Source of the DNA: an uncultured Verrucomicrobia subdivision 3 bacterium
GTDB lineage: Bacteria; Verrucomicrobiota; Verrucomicrobiia; Limisphaerales; UBA11358
DNA: 64,000 nt
NCBI GenBank assembly: GCA_903872345.1
Contig: CAIQKM010000074.1
Location: 54,592 to 118,591 of the forward strand
Direction of reading: 5' to 3'
Below are positions 18,505-27,658 of the stretch, in pieces. Position 1 is the first letter of the stretch. Each line of letters starts with the position of its first letter. A program made the position numbers and the translations under genes. Below the pieces are notes generated by a model. It was not told the DNA's origin. It searched no databases and saw only the letters and a program-made list of their open reading frames with translations.

Positions 18505-18509
18505 AGCGG

Positions 18510-19775
18510 AGCCCAATTCACATCGAAAATAAAAACGGGGGCGGCCACGGCGCGCCCGCCCCGGTCGCGGACCGCCCCGAGCTTTTCCAGGCGTTGATCC
18601 CGGGTGAGCTCCTGCCGTTGGATCTCCCCGAGCCGGTGCCAGAGGGCTTTGAGTTTGCGCCGGCGCATCGACCGTTCCTTGTGAATGCGCACGCCGCTCT
18701 CGGCCAGCACATAGACTTCGCCCGCCTGCGGCAGGAGCTTCACCCGCAGTTGCGGCCGCACTTCCTGCCAGGGTTTTGGGGCCAGCGCCTGTTCCAGTTT
18801 GGTCAGCCGGCCCTTGGGCGTGCCCACCAGATAACTCACTTTGGCGTCACTCTGCCGCAACTCCGCCAGCACCGCCTCGGTGGGGATGTCCCGGTCCATC
18901 ACCCAGATGCGTTCGGCCTGGCCGTATCGCTTTTAGATCAGCGCCAGCATGTCCTTGAGCGTGGTCTTGTCGGCCGTGTGGCCGGGGAACATCTCATAGG
19001 CCAGCGGCAGCCCCTCAGGTGTGACCACCAGCGCACGACCACCTGCACGCAGTCCGCCCGCTTGTCCCGGCTGTACCCAAACCGGCGGGGATCAGTTTCA
19101 TTTACGGCACGTCGCACTCGAAATAGGTGCTGGTCAGGTCGAGAGCAACACGTCGAACTTCGCCCCAAAGAGATCGCTCCAGCGCCCGCGCAGATGGGCG
19201 AAGAGCGCGTCCTGGTGGGCGAGCAGGTCGTCCAGACCGCGATAGAGAGTATCGTCCTGGGCGAGGCGCTCATCCACGCCCAGGAGATCGGCCAGCGCCG
19301 TGGTGCCGAACCAGTGCCGGTGCAGCCGCCATTCGCTGCCGGGCGAGAGCAGGCGGTAAAGCGTCAGCACGCGCAGCACCTTCTCCCAGTCCGTGCCTTC
19401 GCGACTGCATCCCAGGCGCGGGGCGAAAAAGGTGTCGAGTTGGAGTTCGCGCCAGAGCTCATCGCCCAGCCAGCAGGCACCCCAAGTGCGGGGCCGGGAG
19501 AGTTGCAGGTGGTCTAACCGCACTTGCACGGCGGTCGGATCGCCGGTCGCCGGGGCGTGATCTGCGGGAAAGAGCGCGCATTGGCGGGCCTGTCCCTGCG
19601 CCTCGTCAAAGACCGCGATGGACTTCTGCCAGGCGGCGCGCTGGGAGTCGTTGATCTCCCGCAGATAGAGGACGTGCCGCTGCACGACGCAGCGGCTTAC
19701 CCGACGGCTCTCCACAATGGCCCAAGAGCGATGTTCCTTGCCGTCCTGCCAGCGCGTGCTGCACTTGAGAAACAT
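18510..19775 (-). pseudogene. Degenerate IS1634-type (IS4 superfamily) transposase
   Basis: The N-terminal part (MFLKCSTRWQDGKEHR ...) is intact from 19775 to about 19134. The coding then shifts frame near 19140 (STYFECD region) and again near 19045 (FGYSRDKRAD then the TPEGLPLAYEMFPG-like stretch). There is an in-frame TAA at about 18933 just before KRYGQAERIWVMDRDIPTEAVLAEL, which carries the conserved DRDIPT motif. The C-terminal third of the usual IS1634 transposase is missing, cut off just past the stop codon of bshA. At least two frameshifts, one nonsense codon and a truncation make this an inactive remnant. Confidence 0.85.
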
Positions 19776-20139
19776 GCCGCCACTGTACCAGCCGCCCTGC
19801 GAAGGGGAAGCGGCGGGGGCGCCACTACGCGCACTTTGGGACCCAAAATTGCGGATTCCTTAGGAAAATCGCAGGTGCCAACCTCAAAAATAGGCAAAAT
19901 TACGGTCCAGAAGCGGAAGTCGGGTTAGGATGAATGCAGCGTCCGGCTTGCCGCCAAATTCCAAATTCGCCTACAGCCTGGCGAGGCGGGCTCTGAATTT
20001 GCCCAGTCCGTACCTCGCCGGACCCATGTTCAGGCAAAAGACACTGGACAGGCCGGACAAATAGGTTTAGAACCGGTTTTATGAAACGGGCCAAACCAAC
20101 CCTTTCGCGGCTCACCACCCGGTCAGGAGGCATTCGCCT
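19776..20139. other. Intergenic remnant region upstream of the transposase pseudogene
   Basis: 364 bases with no supported gene. The part next to 19775 probably includes the outer end of the decayed insertion sequence, but I cannot identify a matching inverted repeat because the other end is lost. A good ribosome binding site (AGGAGG) occurs at the far end, serving the small gene at 20140. Confidence 0.4.
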
Positions 20140-20328
20140 ATGAGTTCAGAAGTTGCCAGAACCACCGGCATTTTGATCGCTGGCGGCTGCGTGCTGGTAC
20201 GGACCTTATTTCTGAGTCGGTCGATGCTTGAGCAAGGCCGACGGCGCCGGACCGCCTTGGAGTTTTGCCTCATGCTGGCGGCGGTGGCGGCAATGGTGGT
20301 TGTTTTTATCATTTGGGGCCGGAGCTAA
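20140..20328 (+). CDS. Small two-helix membrane protein, hypothetical
   Basis: 62 residues. A strong AGGAGG sequence sits about 9 bases before the ATG, which is unusually good for this genome. Two hydrophobic segments (GILIAGGCVLVRTLFL and LMLAAVAAMVVVFIIWG) are separated by an Arg-rich loop (RRRR). No family recognised. It lies in the accessory patch after the transposase remnant. Confidence 0.5.
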   Translation: MSSEVARTTGILIAGGCVLVRTLFLSRSMLEQGRRRRTALEFCLMLAAVAAMVVVFIIWGRS

Positions 20329-20480
20329 ATGGTTCTGGACAAATAAGAAGGCTGGAAATAAAGTCGGGCTCATGGGGAAATTTAGCCGCATGGTATGGCA
20401 GAATAATTCTGCCAGTTCACTATGAGTGCATCAAATAACCTTTTAACGATGCTGCCTATGCTGAATTAATCCTCCGATTT

Positions 20481-21059
20481 ATGTATCGCTATTCGCCGCC
20501 AAAATCGAATATCTGGGGACATTCACTGCGGAATATGGAGCCGGCCCGCCAAAAGGGCCTGTTCGATGAATTCCTCCAGCAGGCCGTGGCGGAGCATTCG
20601 TATAATGGCGGCAGTATCACTCTCTTTGCTGGTGCGGCTCCGGTATTTCTGCCTTTGGCCGCCCAGGCGCAATGGGGACATGTGACCAGCGATGATGTGC
20701 AGCGGTTTGAGCAACTGCTGGGTGTTGGCGCGCGCGAGGGTGCGTTCCATTCGCTGACCAATCAACAATGCGAATTGGCATTGAATGAGCTGATCCGAAA
20801 TCCCGCGCTGCTGCCTGGCGCCATGTTCTTGCAGACCATTGATATTTCCAAATGGCGGATTGAAGGGCAGCCGGTGCCGACACAGTCATTGATTATGTTG
20901 TATTACGGCATGAAGCCGTGCCTCTCAACCTTTTTACAGTTCGAGACAGTGGATGAATTTGAGTTCGTCAAAAGAGTGCTAGCCGATTTGCAATTTTGCA
21001 AATTGAATGAAAAACATCTAAAACCGGTGAAACAGCGGGTGAAGAAGAACACCAAATGA
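20481..21059 (+). CDS. Hypothetical protein
   Basis: 192 residues if started at 20481, or 174 from the ATG at 20535 (MEPARQKGLFDEFLQQ), which may be the better start. The protein is soluble, with helices rich in Leu and Gln and a basic C-terminus (KHLKPVKQRVKKNTK). No motif or family recognised. Codon use is less GC-biased than in neighbouring housekeeping genes, in keeping with an acquired patch. Confidence 0.55.
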   Translation: MYRYSPPKSNIWGHSLRNMEPARQKGLFDEFLQQAVAEHSYNGGSITLFAGAAPVFLPLAAQAQWGHVTSDDVQRFEQLLGVGAREGAFHSLTNQQCELALNELIRNPALLPGAMFLQTIDISKWRIEGQPVPTQSLIMLYYGMKPCLSTFLQFETVDEFEFVKRVLADLQFCKLNEKHLKPVKQRVKKNTK

Positions 21060-21140
21060 GAAGCTGATGGTTGAGCCAGCAAAAGTTCTTTGACTATGAA
21101 TTCTGCGCGGCTTGATGACCAGCACGAAACCCATGCAGCT

Positions 21141-21467
21141 ATGAAAATTTTTATCATACTGACCGGACTCATTGCCCTGTGCCTGATGGGGTGCGATCAA
21201 TCTGTTCGTATCACCACAAATTTCAGCTCAAGTGAGACGGTCAAAGCACGGGACATCACGTACAATCTTCCTTCATCGTCAGTCAGTTCATCCAGTGAAT
21301 CAGCGGATTCATTCACTTACAAGAGCGACTCTTTAACTTTTACCGAGACGCACGGCAAACTTGCCGTGAACGGGAAAGCATTTGGTCTCGTTAAGGCGGG
21401 CGATACAGTGGCCATTGATAGCGCAGGTGCAGTTTCGGTTAATGGCACCTCACGAACGGCGCAATGA
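21141..21467 (+). CDS. Small lipoprotein, hypothetical
   Basis: 108 residues from the ATG at 21141, chosen because it starts directly at a type II signal peptide, MKIFIILTGLIALCLMGC, with lipobox LMGC. An upstream in-frame ATG at 21090 would bury the signal. The mature part is Ser/Thr-rich (SSSVSSSSES) followed by a short beta-rich segment (KLAVNGKAFGLVKAGDTV). It is probably anchored in a membrane facing the periplasm. No family recognised. Confidence 0.65.
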   Translation: MKIFIILTGLIALCLMGCDQSVRITTNFSSSETVKARDITYNLPSSSVSSSSESADSFTYKSDSLTFTETHGKLAVNGKAFGLVKAGDTVAIDSAGAVSVNGTSRTAQ

Positions 21468-21559
21468 CCATGTACCGACATGCGGCCGTCTGACCGGTTG
21501 TTTTGCCAGCAAAAAGCTGGCGCGAAACCAAAAATTAACCCAACGAGAAAGCAAACAAC

Positions 21560-21742
21560 ATGACCCCGGACAAACTTATCGAATGGTGTTTTACGATTGT
21601 GATTTGCGTGATGATCCTCAGCGCCACCGGCATTCAGGACTGGGTGGCCAAGCTGTTCGGAAGCAAATATTCCAAAAAGGAATTGGAAGCGAAGGTGGCG
21701 GCGCTGGAAAGCCGGATTGAAAAGCTGGAAAAGAAATTGTGA
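21560..21742 (+). CDS. Small membrane protein with coiled-coil tail, hypothetical
   Basis: 60 residues: one transmembrane helix (WCFTIVICVMILSATGI) and then a heptad-patterned coiled coil (KKELEAKVAALESRIEKLEKKL region). The composition is strongly protein-like. It could be a small oligomerising membrane factor. No family recognised. Confidence 0.6.
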   Translation: MTPDKLIEWCFTIVICVMILSATGIQDWVAKLFGSKYSKKELEAKVAALESRIEKLEKKL

Positions 21743-21790
21743 GACCATGGGGCCCGGGGAGCATTCTGCCTTGAGTGCCGTCTAATTGGT

Positions 21791-22348
21791 ATGAGCATGA
21801 AAACAAAGACCCGGCAAATGGCGCTACGGCTCGCTTTCGTCGTGGCGTTCTGCCTCGCGACCTTCGCCGCCTTCGGTCTGGGGTCGGACTATCCGGACCA
21901 TCAGCCGGTGATTGGCGCGCAGATCGCCCGTTGGCCGGCCGGCATGCGGGAGTTGGCGGATTCGCCGGAGCGGGTTCACGGGTTCTGGGAGAATGAGGAG
22001 GAGGTGTTCTTCTTTGCCGGTACGGCCACCAATTTTTCCAGGTTTTTGCAGGCATACTCGCATATTTCGGGCATCGAAAAACATACGCTGATTCTTCATG
22101 GCGGCACACTGGTGGCGAAGTCGCCCTGGGCCACGAACGGCCCGCCCGGTGACTGGCAGGTCTATGGCTGCCCCAAGGGCTGGCACAATCTGGGCACGCT
22201 GGCGGGCACCAACTCGGCGGCGGACATGCGCAAGGCGGTCACGGAACCGGGTTATATTCTGGAGGTGCATTTCTGGACGGGAGGGCGCATTGCCTTGGCT
22301 CAGGTCAGCATTCCCGGGAATATTGAAGTCAGACGGGACGGGAAATGA
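21791..22348 (+). CDS. Secreted hypothetical protein
   Basis: 185 residues with an N-terminal signal peptide (LAFVVAFCLATFAAFG). The mature domain contains FWENEEEVFFFAGTATNFSRFLQAYSHI and a later HTLILHGG. The protein looks like a single globular periplasmic domain. I do not recognise a family. The stop is followed by about 90 bases before the antitoxin-like gene. Confidence 0.6.
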   Translation: MSMKTKTRQMALRLAFVVAFCLATFAAFGLGSDYPDHQPVIGAQIARWPAGMRELADSPERVHGFWENEEEVFFFAGTATNFSRFLQAYSHISGIEKHTLILHGGTLVAKSPWATNGPPGDWQVYGCPKGWHNLGTLAGTNSAADMRKAVTEPGYILEVHFWTGGRIALAQVSIPGNIEVRRDGK

Positions 22349-22438
22349 TGAGTCTCCAGTTGTTGGGTTGCGTCCTCCCGTGTCACGGGCGGCGGGTTAA
22401 TGGTTGCACGTCAGGGGACAGCGCATTAATCTTCAATT

Positions 22439-22660
22439 ATGAGTTCAGCCGCGCAAGAGTTGATGGACATTGTGGACGGATTGCCCGAGGATAAAGCCCG
22501 GGAAGTGGTGGATTTTGCCCGTTTTCTCCAGCAACAGGCGGGCGACCGCGAATGGGAACGCATCCACGCGGAACCGCGCAATTACCCGAAGCTGGAGCAG
22601 TTCGCCGCTGCCGCGTTGCGCGAAGGCACAGCGGAACCACTTGATCCTTCCAAGCTGTGA
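22439..22660 (+). CDS. Antitoxin-like protein of a toxin-antitoxin pair
   Basis: 73 residues, acidic, with an N-terminal helical segment ELMDIVDGLPEDKAREVVDFARFL typical of DUF2281/VapB-like antitoxins and a C-terminal extended tail that would wrap the toxin. Its TGA overlaps the GTG start of the downstream toxin-like frame (GTGA at 22657-22660), the usual coupled arrangement. The toxin is interrupted, so this antitoxin may be a leftover. Confidence 0.7.
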   Translation: MSSAAQELMDIVDGLPEDKAREVVDFARFLQQQAGDREWERIHAEPRNYPKLEQFAAAALREGTAEPLDPSKL

Positions 22661-22920
22661 TTTCCTTGGTCCGCCCTGCCTTCTGGCGTGCTTATGTACG
22701 GCTTGCACCTTAGGTCAAAGCCCGCGCCCGGCTGGCCTATCAACTTTTTGCCGTGAACCCGGAGCATCCGTCCCTGCGGTTCAAAAAACTTCAGGGCGGC
22801 GGAGAAATCTGGTCGGTTAGGATCAATGAACAGTATCGCGCGGTGGGGGTGCGTTCCGGCGATACCATGGAATGGATTTGGATCGGCACACACAACGAGT
22901 TTGATCATCTTTTTTCGTAA
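22657..22920 (+). pseudogene. RelE/ParE-fold toxin interrupted by an in-frame TAG
   Basis: The frame begins at GTG 22657, overlapping the antitoxin stop. It reads through FWRAYVRLAP to a TAG at 22711-22713, then continues open as VKARARLAYQLFAVNPEHP, LRFKKLQGGGEIWSVRI and YRAVGV to the TAA at 22918-22920. This is the pattern of RelE/ParE-type ribonuclease toxins (L-x-x-K-x-L ... WSVRIN-x-x-YR). A single GAG-to-TAG change explains the stop. Alternatively translation could restart at the internal GTG (AVNPEHP). Most likely an inactivated toxin. Confidence 0.75.
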
Positions 22921-23043
22921 TTGCTGAAGGTTGTCTGCGATTGTGCATGGGGCATGTTGAATCCTTGCCAACCCAATCCCCGGCTTGCCAGCCATTCCCG
23001 TTTAAGCTAACGTCTTATCCTTCAATTTCGATTTAATACCATT

Positions 23044-24282
23044 ATGGCATTTCTCAACGACAACTATTTGAAACTCAAAGCCGGTTACCTGTTTCCGGAA
23101 ATCGGCCGGCGCGTCAAGGCGTTCTGCGAGGCGAATCCCGAAGCCGCCCAGCGCCTGATCCGCTGCGGCATCGGTGATGTCACCGAACCGCTCCCCGCCG
23201 CCGTCATCACCGCCCTGCACCAGGCCGTGGATGAAATGGCCGCCCGTGAGACGTTCAAAGGTTACGGCCCCGAGCAGGGCTATGAATGGCTGCGCCATGC
23301 CATCGCCCAAAACGATTATCGCGATCACGGGCTGGACGTGGCGGACGACGAAATTTTCGTCAGCGACGGCTCCAAGTGCGATACCGGCAGCATCCTCGAC
23401 ATCCTCGGCTCCAAGAACAAGATCGCCATCAGCGATCCCGTGTATCCCGTGTACGTGGATACGAACGTCATGGCCGGTCACACCGGTGAAGCCAACGAGG
23501 CCGGCGCTTATGGCAAGCTGGTTTACCTGCCGTGCCGTCCGAGCAATGGTTTTATTCCCGAACCGCCCAAGAAGCATGTGGATGTGATTTACCTCTGCTC
23601 GCCCAATAACCCCACCGGCGCGGCCGCCACGCGGGAACAGTTGGAAGCTTGGGTGAAATACGCGCAGGAACACAAATCCGTGATTCTGTTTGATGCCGCC
23701 TATGAGGCGTACATCACCGAACCCGGCATTCCCCATTCCATTTACGAGATTCCGGGCGCACGCGACGTGGCGATCGAATTCCGCAGTTGCTCCAAAAACG
23801 GCGGTTTCACCGGCCTGCGCTGCGCGTATACGGTCGTACCCAAGTCGCTGCTGGCGCAAACCAAGACCGGTGAATTCAAGCCGCTGCATCCGCTGTGGAA
23901 CCGCCGTTCCGCCACGAAATTCAACGGTGTCAGCTACATCGTCCAGCGCGCGGCCGAGGCGCTTTACTCGCCCGCCGGCAAGGCGCAGGTCAAGGCGCTG
24001 ATCGAACATTATCTCGGCAACGCCCAAGTCTTGCGCGCCGGGGCCAAGAAGGCCGGCCTGAAAGTGTTTGGCGGAGTAAATGCCCCGTATATCTGGGTGC
24101 GCACGCCCCAGGGTGTCACGAGCTGGCAGGCGTTTGACAAGGTATTGGCCGATGCCAATGTGGTCATCACGCCTGGCAGCGGCTTTGGTTCCAAGGGCGA
24201 AGGTTTTTTCCGCATCAGCGCCTTCAACAGCCGCGCCAACGCCGAGGAAGTCTCCCGTCGTTTGCAGGCATTGAAGTGGTGA
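23044..24282 (+). CDS. dapL: LL-diaminopimelate aminotransferase
   Basis: 412 residues, the usual length of DapL. It shows [20 protein letters not shown] at the N-terminus, [23 protein letters not shown] and the PLP-binding [10 protein letters not shown] with Lys251. The enzyme converts tetrahydrodipicolinate to LL-diaminopimelate in one step for lysine and peptidoglycan synthesis. The DapL route is characteristic of Verrucomicrobiota, chlamydiae, cyanobacteria and plants. A long antisense open frame covers this gene and is an artefact. Confidence 0.96.
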   Translation: MAFLNDNYLKLKAGYLFPEIGRRVKAFCEANPEAAQRLIRCGIGDVTEPLPAAVITALHQAVDEMAARETFKGYGPEQGYEWLRHAIAQNDYRDHGLDVADDEIFVSDGSKCDTGSILDILGSKNKIAISDPVYPVYVDTNVMAGHTGEANEAGAYGKLVYLPCRPSNGFIPEPPKKHVDVIYLCSPNNPTGAAATREQLEAWVKYAQEHKSVILFDAAYEAYITEPGIPHSIYEIPGARDVAIEFRSCSKNGGFTGLRCAYTVVPKSLLAQTKTGEFKPLHPLWNRRSATKFNGVSYIVQRAAEALYSPAGKAQVKALIEHYLGNAQVLRAGAKKAGLKVFGGVNAPYIWVRTPQGVTSWQAFDKVLADANVVITPGSGFGSKGEGFFRISAFNSRANAEEVSRRLQALKW

Positions 24283-24285
24283 CTT

Positions 24286-25191
24286 GTGTGGCGCGCCACT
24301 GTCATGCTGGCGTTCGTGCTGGCGACCGGCCCGGTCTGGGCCGGTCCGCCGGACGGCCAGGCGGTCATTCGCGCTCCCGCCGGCGATTCGGAAATCGTCA
24401 TCACCACCACGCATCGGCTGGCCGGGGCCATTCATTCCCTGAAATGGCACGGCCAGGAATTCATCAATTCCACCGATCACGGCCGGCAATTGCAGTCCGC
24501 CTGTTCCTTTGATAACACCGCCACCGCCGGTGCCGAAACCTACAATCCCACCGAAGCCGGTTCGCGTCGGGATGGGGCCGGCCCCGAGTCCACCAGCCGC
24601 CTGCTGGCATTGACCGCCCGCGACGGTGTGTTAAGCACGCGTACGCAGATGGCCTTCTGGCTGGCTCCCGGCGAACGTTCCGAAGGCAGTCTCGCGCGGA
24701 ACCCCACCAGGCTTTCGGAATACATCCTCACCAAACACGTCGCCATTGGTTTTCGAGGCTGGCCGCAAGCCTTGGATTATCGCGTCACTTTTACCCTGCC
24801 AGCTAGTGCTCACCATACCGCTGCCCAGTACGAGGCGTTGACGGGCTATATGCCGCCGGAATTTTCCCAGTTCTGGCAGTTCAATCCCCGAACCCGGCAG
24901 TTGGAGCCGCTCACGGCTGGTCCGGGCGAAATCAACAATCCGGTGGTACTGGCCACTCCCGATGGTCATTATGCGATGGGTATATATGCTCCGCCTACGA
25001 ATATCGGTCATCCGGGCTATGGCCGGTGGAAATTTGACCAGGCGCGGGTGGTAAAATGGAACTGTGTCTTCCGCGTGCACGATTCCCGGCAGATCCATGA
25101 CGGTGACTACTCGTATCAACTGCTGGTGCCCGTGGGGACGCTGGCACAGGTTCAGAGCATGTTAAGCGACTGGCAGACAGCTATTTGGTAA
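24286..25191 (+). CDS. Secreted hypothetical protein
   Basis: 301 residues from a GTG at 24286, or 295 from the ATG at 24304. A signal peptide is visible (MLAFVLATGPVWAG). The mature protein begins with VIRAPAGDSEIVITTTHRLAGAIHS, is beta-rich, and contains SLKWHGQEFINSTDHGRQLQS, reminiscent of a large sugar-binding beta-sandwich. No family is recognised. It begins 3 bases after the dapL stop, so it is probably in the same transcript. Confidence 0.7.
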   Translation: MWRATVMLAFVLATGPVWAGPPDGQAVIRAPAGDSEIVITTTHRLAGAIHSLKWHGQEFINSTDHGRQLQSACSFDNTATAGAETYNPTEAGSRRDGAGPESTSRLLALTARDGVLSTRTQMAFWLAPGERSEGSLARNPTRLSEYILTKHVAIGFRGWPQALDYRVTFTLPASAHHTAAQYEALTGYMPPEFSQFWQFNPRTRQLEPLTAGPGEINNPVVLATPDGHYAMGIYAPPTNIGHPGYGRWKFDQARVVKWNCVFRVHDSRQIHDGDYSYQLLVPVGTLAQVQSMLSDWQTAIW

Positions 25192-25274
25192 GTCTTCTGC
25201 TGGTATCTTTCCGGCGCCACTCCAGTGTCTTGGTCATTTTCTGTTCCAAGCTGAATCTTTTTTCAAGGCGTGGG

Positions 25275-25322
25275 CAAAAAACGACACAAACACAGGCTGG
25301 CAAGGCTGGTCAAAAAACGACA
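25275..25322 (+). repeat. Two direct repeats upstream of the glnK promoter
   Basis: CAAAAAACGACA occurs at 25275-25286 and again at 25311-25322, 36 bases apart, 60-110 bases upstream of the -24/-12 element. The arrangement would suit an upstream activating site for a bacterial enhancer-binding protein, but it is not the classical NtrC consensus. Function is conjecture. Confidence 0.4.
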
Positions 25323-25383
25323 GAGATTTTATTTTGCGCGTGAAACAAGGGGATTTGAACGGTTTCTTCAATAATTCACGAGT

Positions 25384-25399
25384 TGGCATCGTGGTTGCT
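25384..25399 (+). promoter_or_regulatory. Sigma-54 promoter of glnK-amt
   Basis: TGGCATCGTGGTTGCT fits the sigma-54 consensus TGGCAC-N5-TTGCW in 15 of the informative positions' spacing: GG at 25385-25386 and GC at 25397-25398 are exactly 12 bases apart. Transcription would begin around 25410, giving a leader of about 120 bases before the glnK ATG at 25530. RpoN control of PII/Amt is standard in other phyla. Confidence 0.75.
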
Positions 25400-25406
25400 T
25401 AAATGA

Positions 25407-25868
<462 letters not shown>

Positions 25869-25908
25869 ACAACCAACCATCAACACGACCTCGATTACCA
25901 AAAATCAA

Positions 25909-27534
25909 ATGAAAAAAATCTTACTTACACTCGGTTTGATCGCCGCGACCGCGCTGACGACGATGAGTCTGCGCGCGGATGACACCAATGCGCCGGCCAC
26001 CAACGCCATGGCGGCGGCGGCCAGCACGAATGCGCCGGCAGCGGCGGCGGCCCCGGCCACGCCGGTGTCAACCAACGCGCCCTCCGTCGAACAACGCTTG
26101 GAATCCATTGAAGCCTACTTCCAAAACGGCGATCCGACGGCCACCTACAAGGACACCAACGGTGCCTGGACGGTGAACTTCGCCCTCGCGAACAACATCA
26201 TCAACACGAATCTGATCAACAGCACCGGCACGTATGCTTCGTATCCCGGCGCCGGTCATAACGCCTGGTTGCTCACCAGCACGGCCTTCGTGCTGTTCAT
26301 GACGCTGCCCGGTCTGGCCCTGTTCTACGGCGGCATGGTTCGCCGCAAGAACGTGCTGTCCGTGATCGCCCAATGCTTCTTCATCACCGGCCTGGTGACC
26401 ATCCTCTGGGTGTTCGTCGGCTACGGGATGATCTTCGGCGGCACGGGCGCGGCGGGCAAGGAAGACGTGATTGCCGGCTGGGTCGGCAGTCCGAAAATCT
26501 GCTGGATGATGAGCAACGTCACCTCGGCCCCCAACGCGAACTACTCGTACTGGGTTTCGGAAAACGTCTATGCGATGTTCCAGCTCATGTTCGCCATCAT
26601 CACCCCGGCGCTGATCCTGGGTTCGATTGCGGAACGCATGAAGTTCAAGGCCGTTTGCGTGTTCATGACGCTCTGGATGTTCATTGTGTACTTTACCCAG
26701 GGCCATGCGGTCTGGGGCATTAACGGTTACATGAACGGCGTGTGGAACGCCAACGCCAAGATCAAGGCGATGGACTTCGCCGGCGGCACCGTGGTGCATA
26801 TGACCTCCGGTTACTCGGCCCTCGTCCTCGCGCTGATCCTCGGCAAGCGCAAAGGTTTCGGCAAGGTTAACTTTGCTCCGCACAGTCTGGTGATGACCTT
26901 CATCGGCACCGGCATGCTGTGGGTGGGCTGGTACGGTTTCAACTCCGGCAGCGCCGTGGCCGGTGACATCATCGCCGCCAACGCGTTCACGACCACGACG
27001 ATCGCCACAGCGGTTGCCTCCTTCGTATGGCCCATGTGGGAATGGATTGTCAAAGGCCGTCCGAGCGTGCTCGGTTTCTGCTCCGGCGCCGTCGCCGGTC
27101 TGGTGGTGATCACCCCCGCTTGCGGTTACGTCACCACGACGGGTTCGCTCTGGATCGGTCTCGCGGCCGGTACCATCTGCTGGTTCATGTGCTACAAGGT
27201 CAAAGGCTGGTTCGGTTATGACGACGCGTTGGACACCTTCGGCGTTCACGCCATCGGTGGTACCACCGGCGCCATCATGACGGGTATGCTTGCCCGTAAC
27301 TCGGTGAACCCGAACTTCGCCACCAACATGAGCAAATACGTCACGGACAGCTGCTTCCAGCCGCTCGTGAAAGAACAGCTCAAGGCCGTTGTCATCACCA
27401 TCGTCCTGAGCGTGGTGGGCACGATTGTCATCGCGTTCATCACCAAGGTGCTGGTGGGTCTCCGCCCGACGGAAGACGTCGAAGAAGCCGGCTTGGATCT
27501 GGCCGAACACGGCGAAGAAGGCTACCACGGTTAA
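25909..27534 (+). CDS. amt: Ammonium transporter Amt
   Basis: 541 residues from the ATG at 25909. A cleavable signal peptide (LIAATALTTMSLRA) is followed by an Ala/Pro/Thr-rich linker of about 60 residues and a short coiled segment before the first membrane helix. The Amt core has the twin pore histidines His297 (GGTVVHMTSG) and His447 (FGVHAIGGTTG), and FYGGMVRRKNVLS. The C-terminal tail ends in Glu-rich EEAGLDLAEHGEEGYHG. The extended N-terminus is longer than in E. coli AmtB. It conducts ammonium/ammonia across the inner membrane under GlnK control. Confidence 0.95.
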   Translation: MKKILLTLGLIAATALTTMSLRADDTNAPATNAMAAAASTNAPAAAAAPATPVSTNAPSVEQRLESIEAYFQNGDPTATYKDTNGAWTVNFALANNIINTNLINSTGTYASYPGAGHNAWLLTSTAFVLFMTLPGLALFYGGMVRRKNVLSVIAQCFFITGLVTILWVFVGYGMIFGGTGAAGKEDVIAGWVGSPKICWMMSNVTSAPNANYSYWVSENVYAMFQLMFAIITPALILGSIAERMKFKAVCVFMTLWMFIVYFTQGHAVWGINGYMNGVWNANAKIKAMDFAGGTVVHMTSGYSALVLALILGKRKGFGKVNFAPHSLVMTFIGTGMLWVGWYGFNSGSAVAGDIIAANAFTTTTIATAVASFVWPMWEWIVKGRPSVLGFCSGAVAGLVVITPACGYVTTTGSLWIGLAAGTICWFMCYKVKGWFGYDDALDTFGVHAIGGTTGAIMTGMLARNSVNPNFATNMSKYVTDSCFQPLVKEQLKAVVITIVLSVVGTIVIAFITKVLVGLRPTEDVEEAGLDLAEHGEEGYHG

Positions 27535-27558
27535 GCTAAAGACCGTTTAAGGAATCAC

Positions 27559-27596
27559 ACGGCGGGCGACGCAAGTCGCCCGCCGTTTTGCTTTTT
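27559..27596 (+). terminator. Rho-independent terminator after amt
   Basis: A 12-bp perfect stem (ACGGCGGGCGAC with GTCGCCCGCCGT) with a GCAA tetraloop, followed by TTTGCTTTTT. It lies 25 bases after the amt stop. Confidence 0.88.
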
Positions 27597-27658
27597 ATGC
27601 CATTGCGCGGGTTAAACCCGTCGAAGAAAATGGGGGCGATTGCCCTCAGGAAAAATGC

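Noticed and set aside
23002-24489. 495-codon open frame antisense to dapL
   Set aside because: dapL matches its family over its full length; the antisense frame is a by-product of high GC at codon position three and has no family features.
25192-25383. Possible RNA gene or riboswitch upstream of glnK
   Set aside because: No conserved structural pattern recognised; only the direct repeats and sigma-54 element stand out.
26068-27528. 486-codon open frame antisense to amt
   Set aside because: Composition (His/Asp/Gly-rich) is that of an antisense shadow, and amt is certain.
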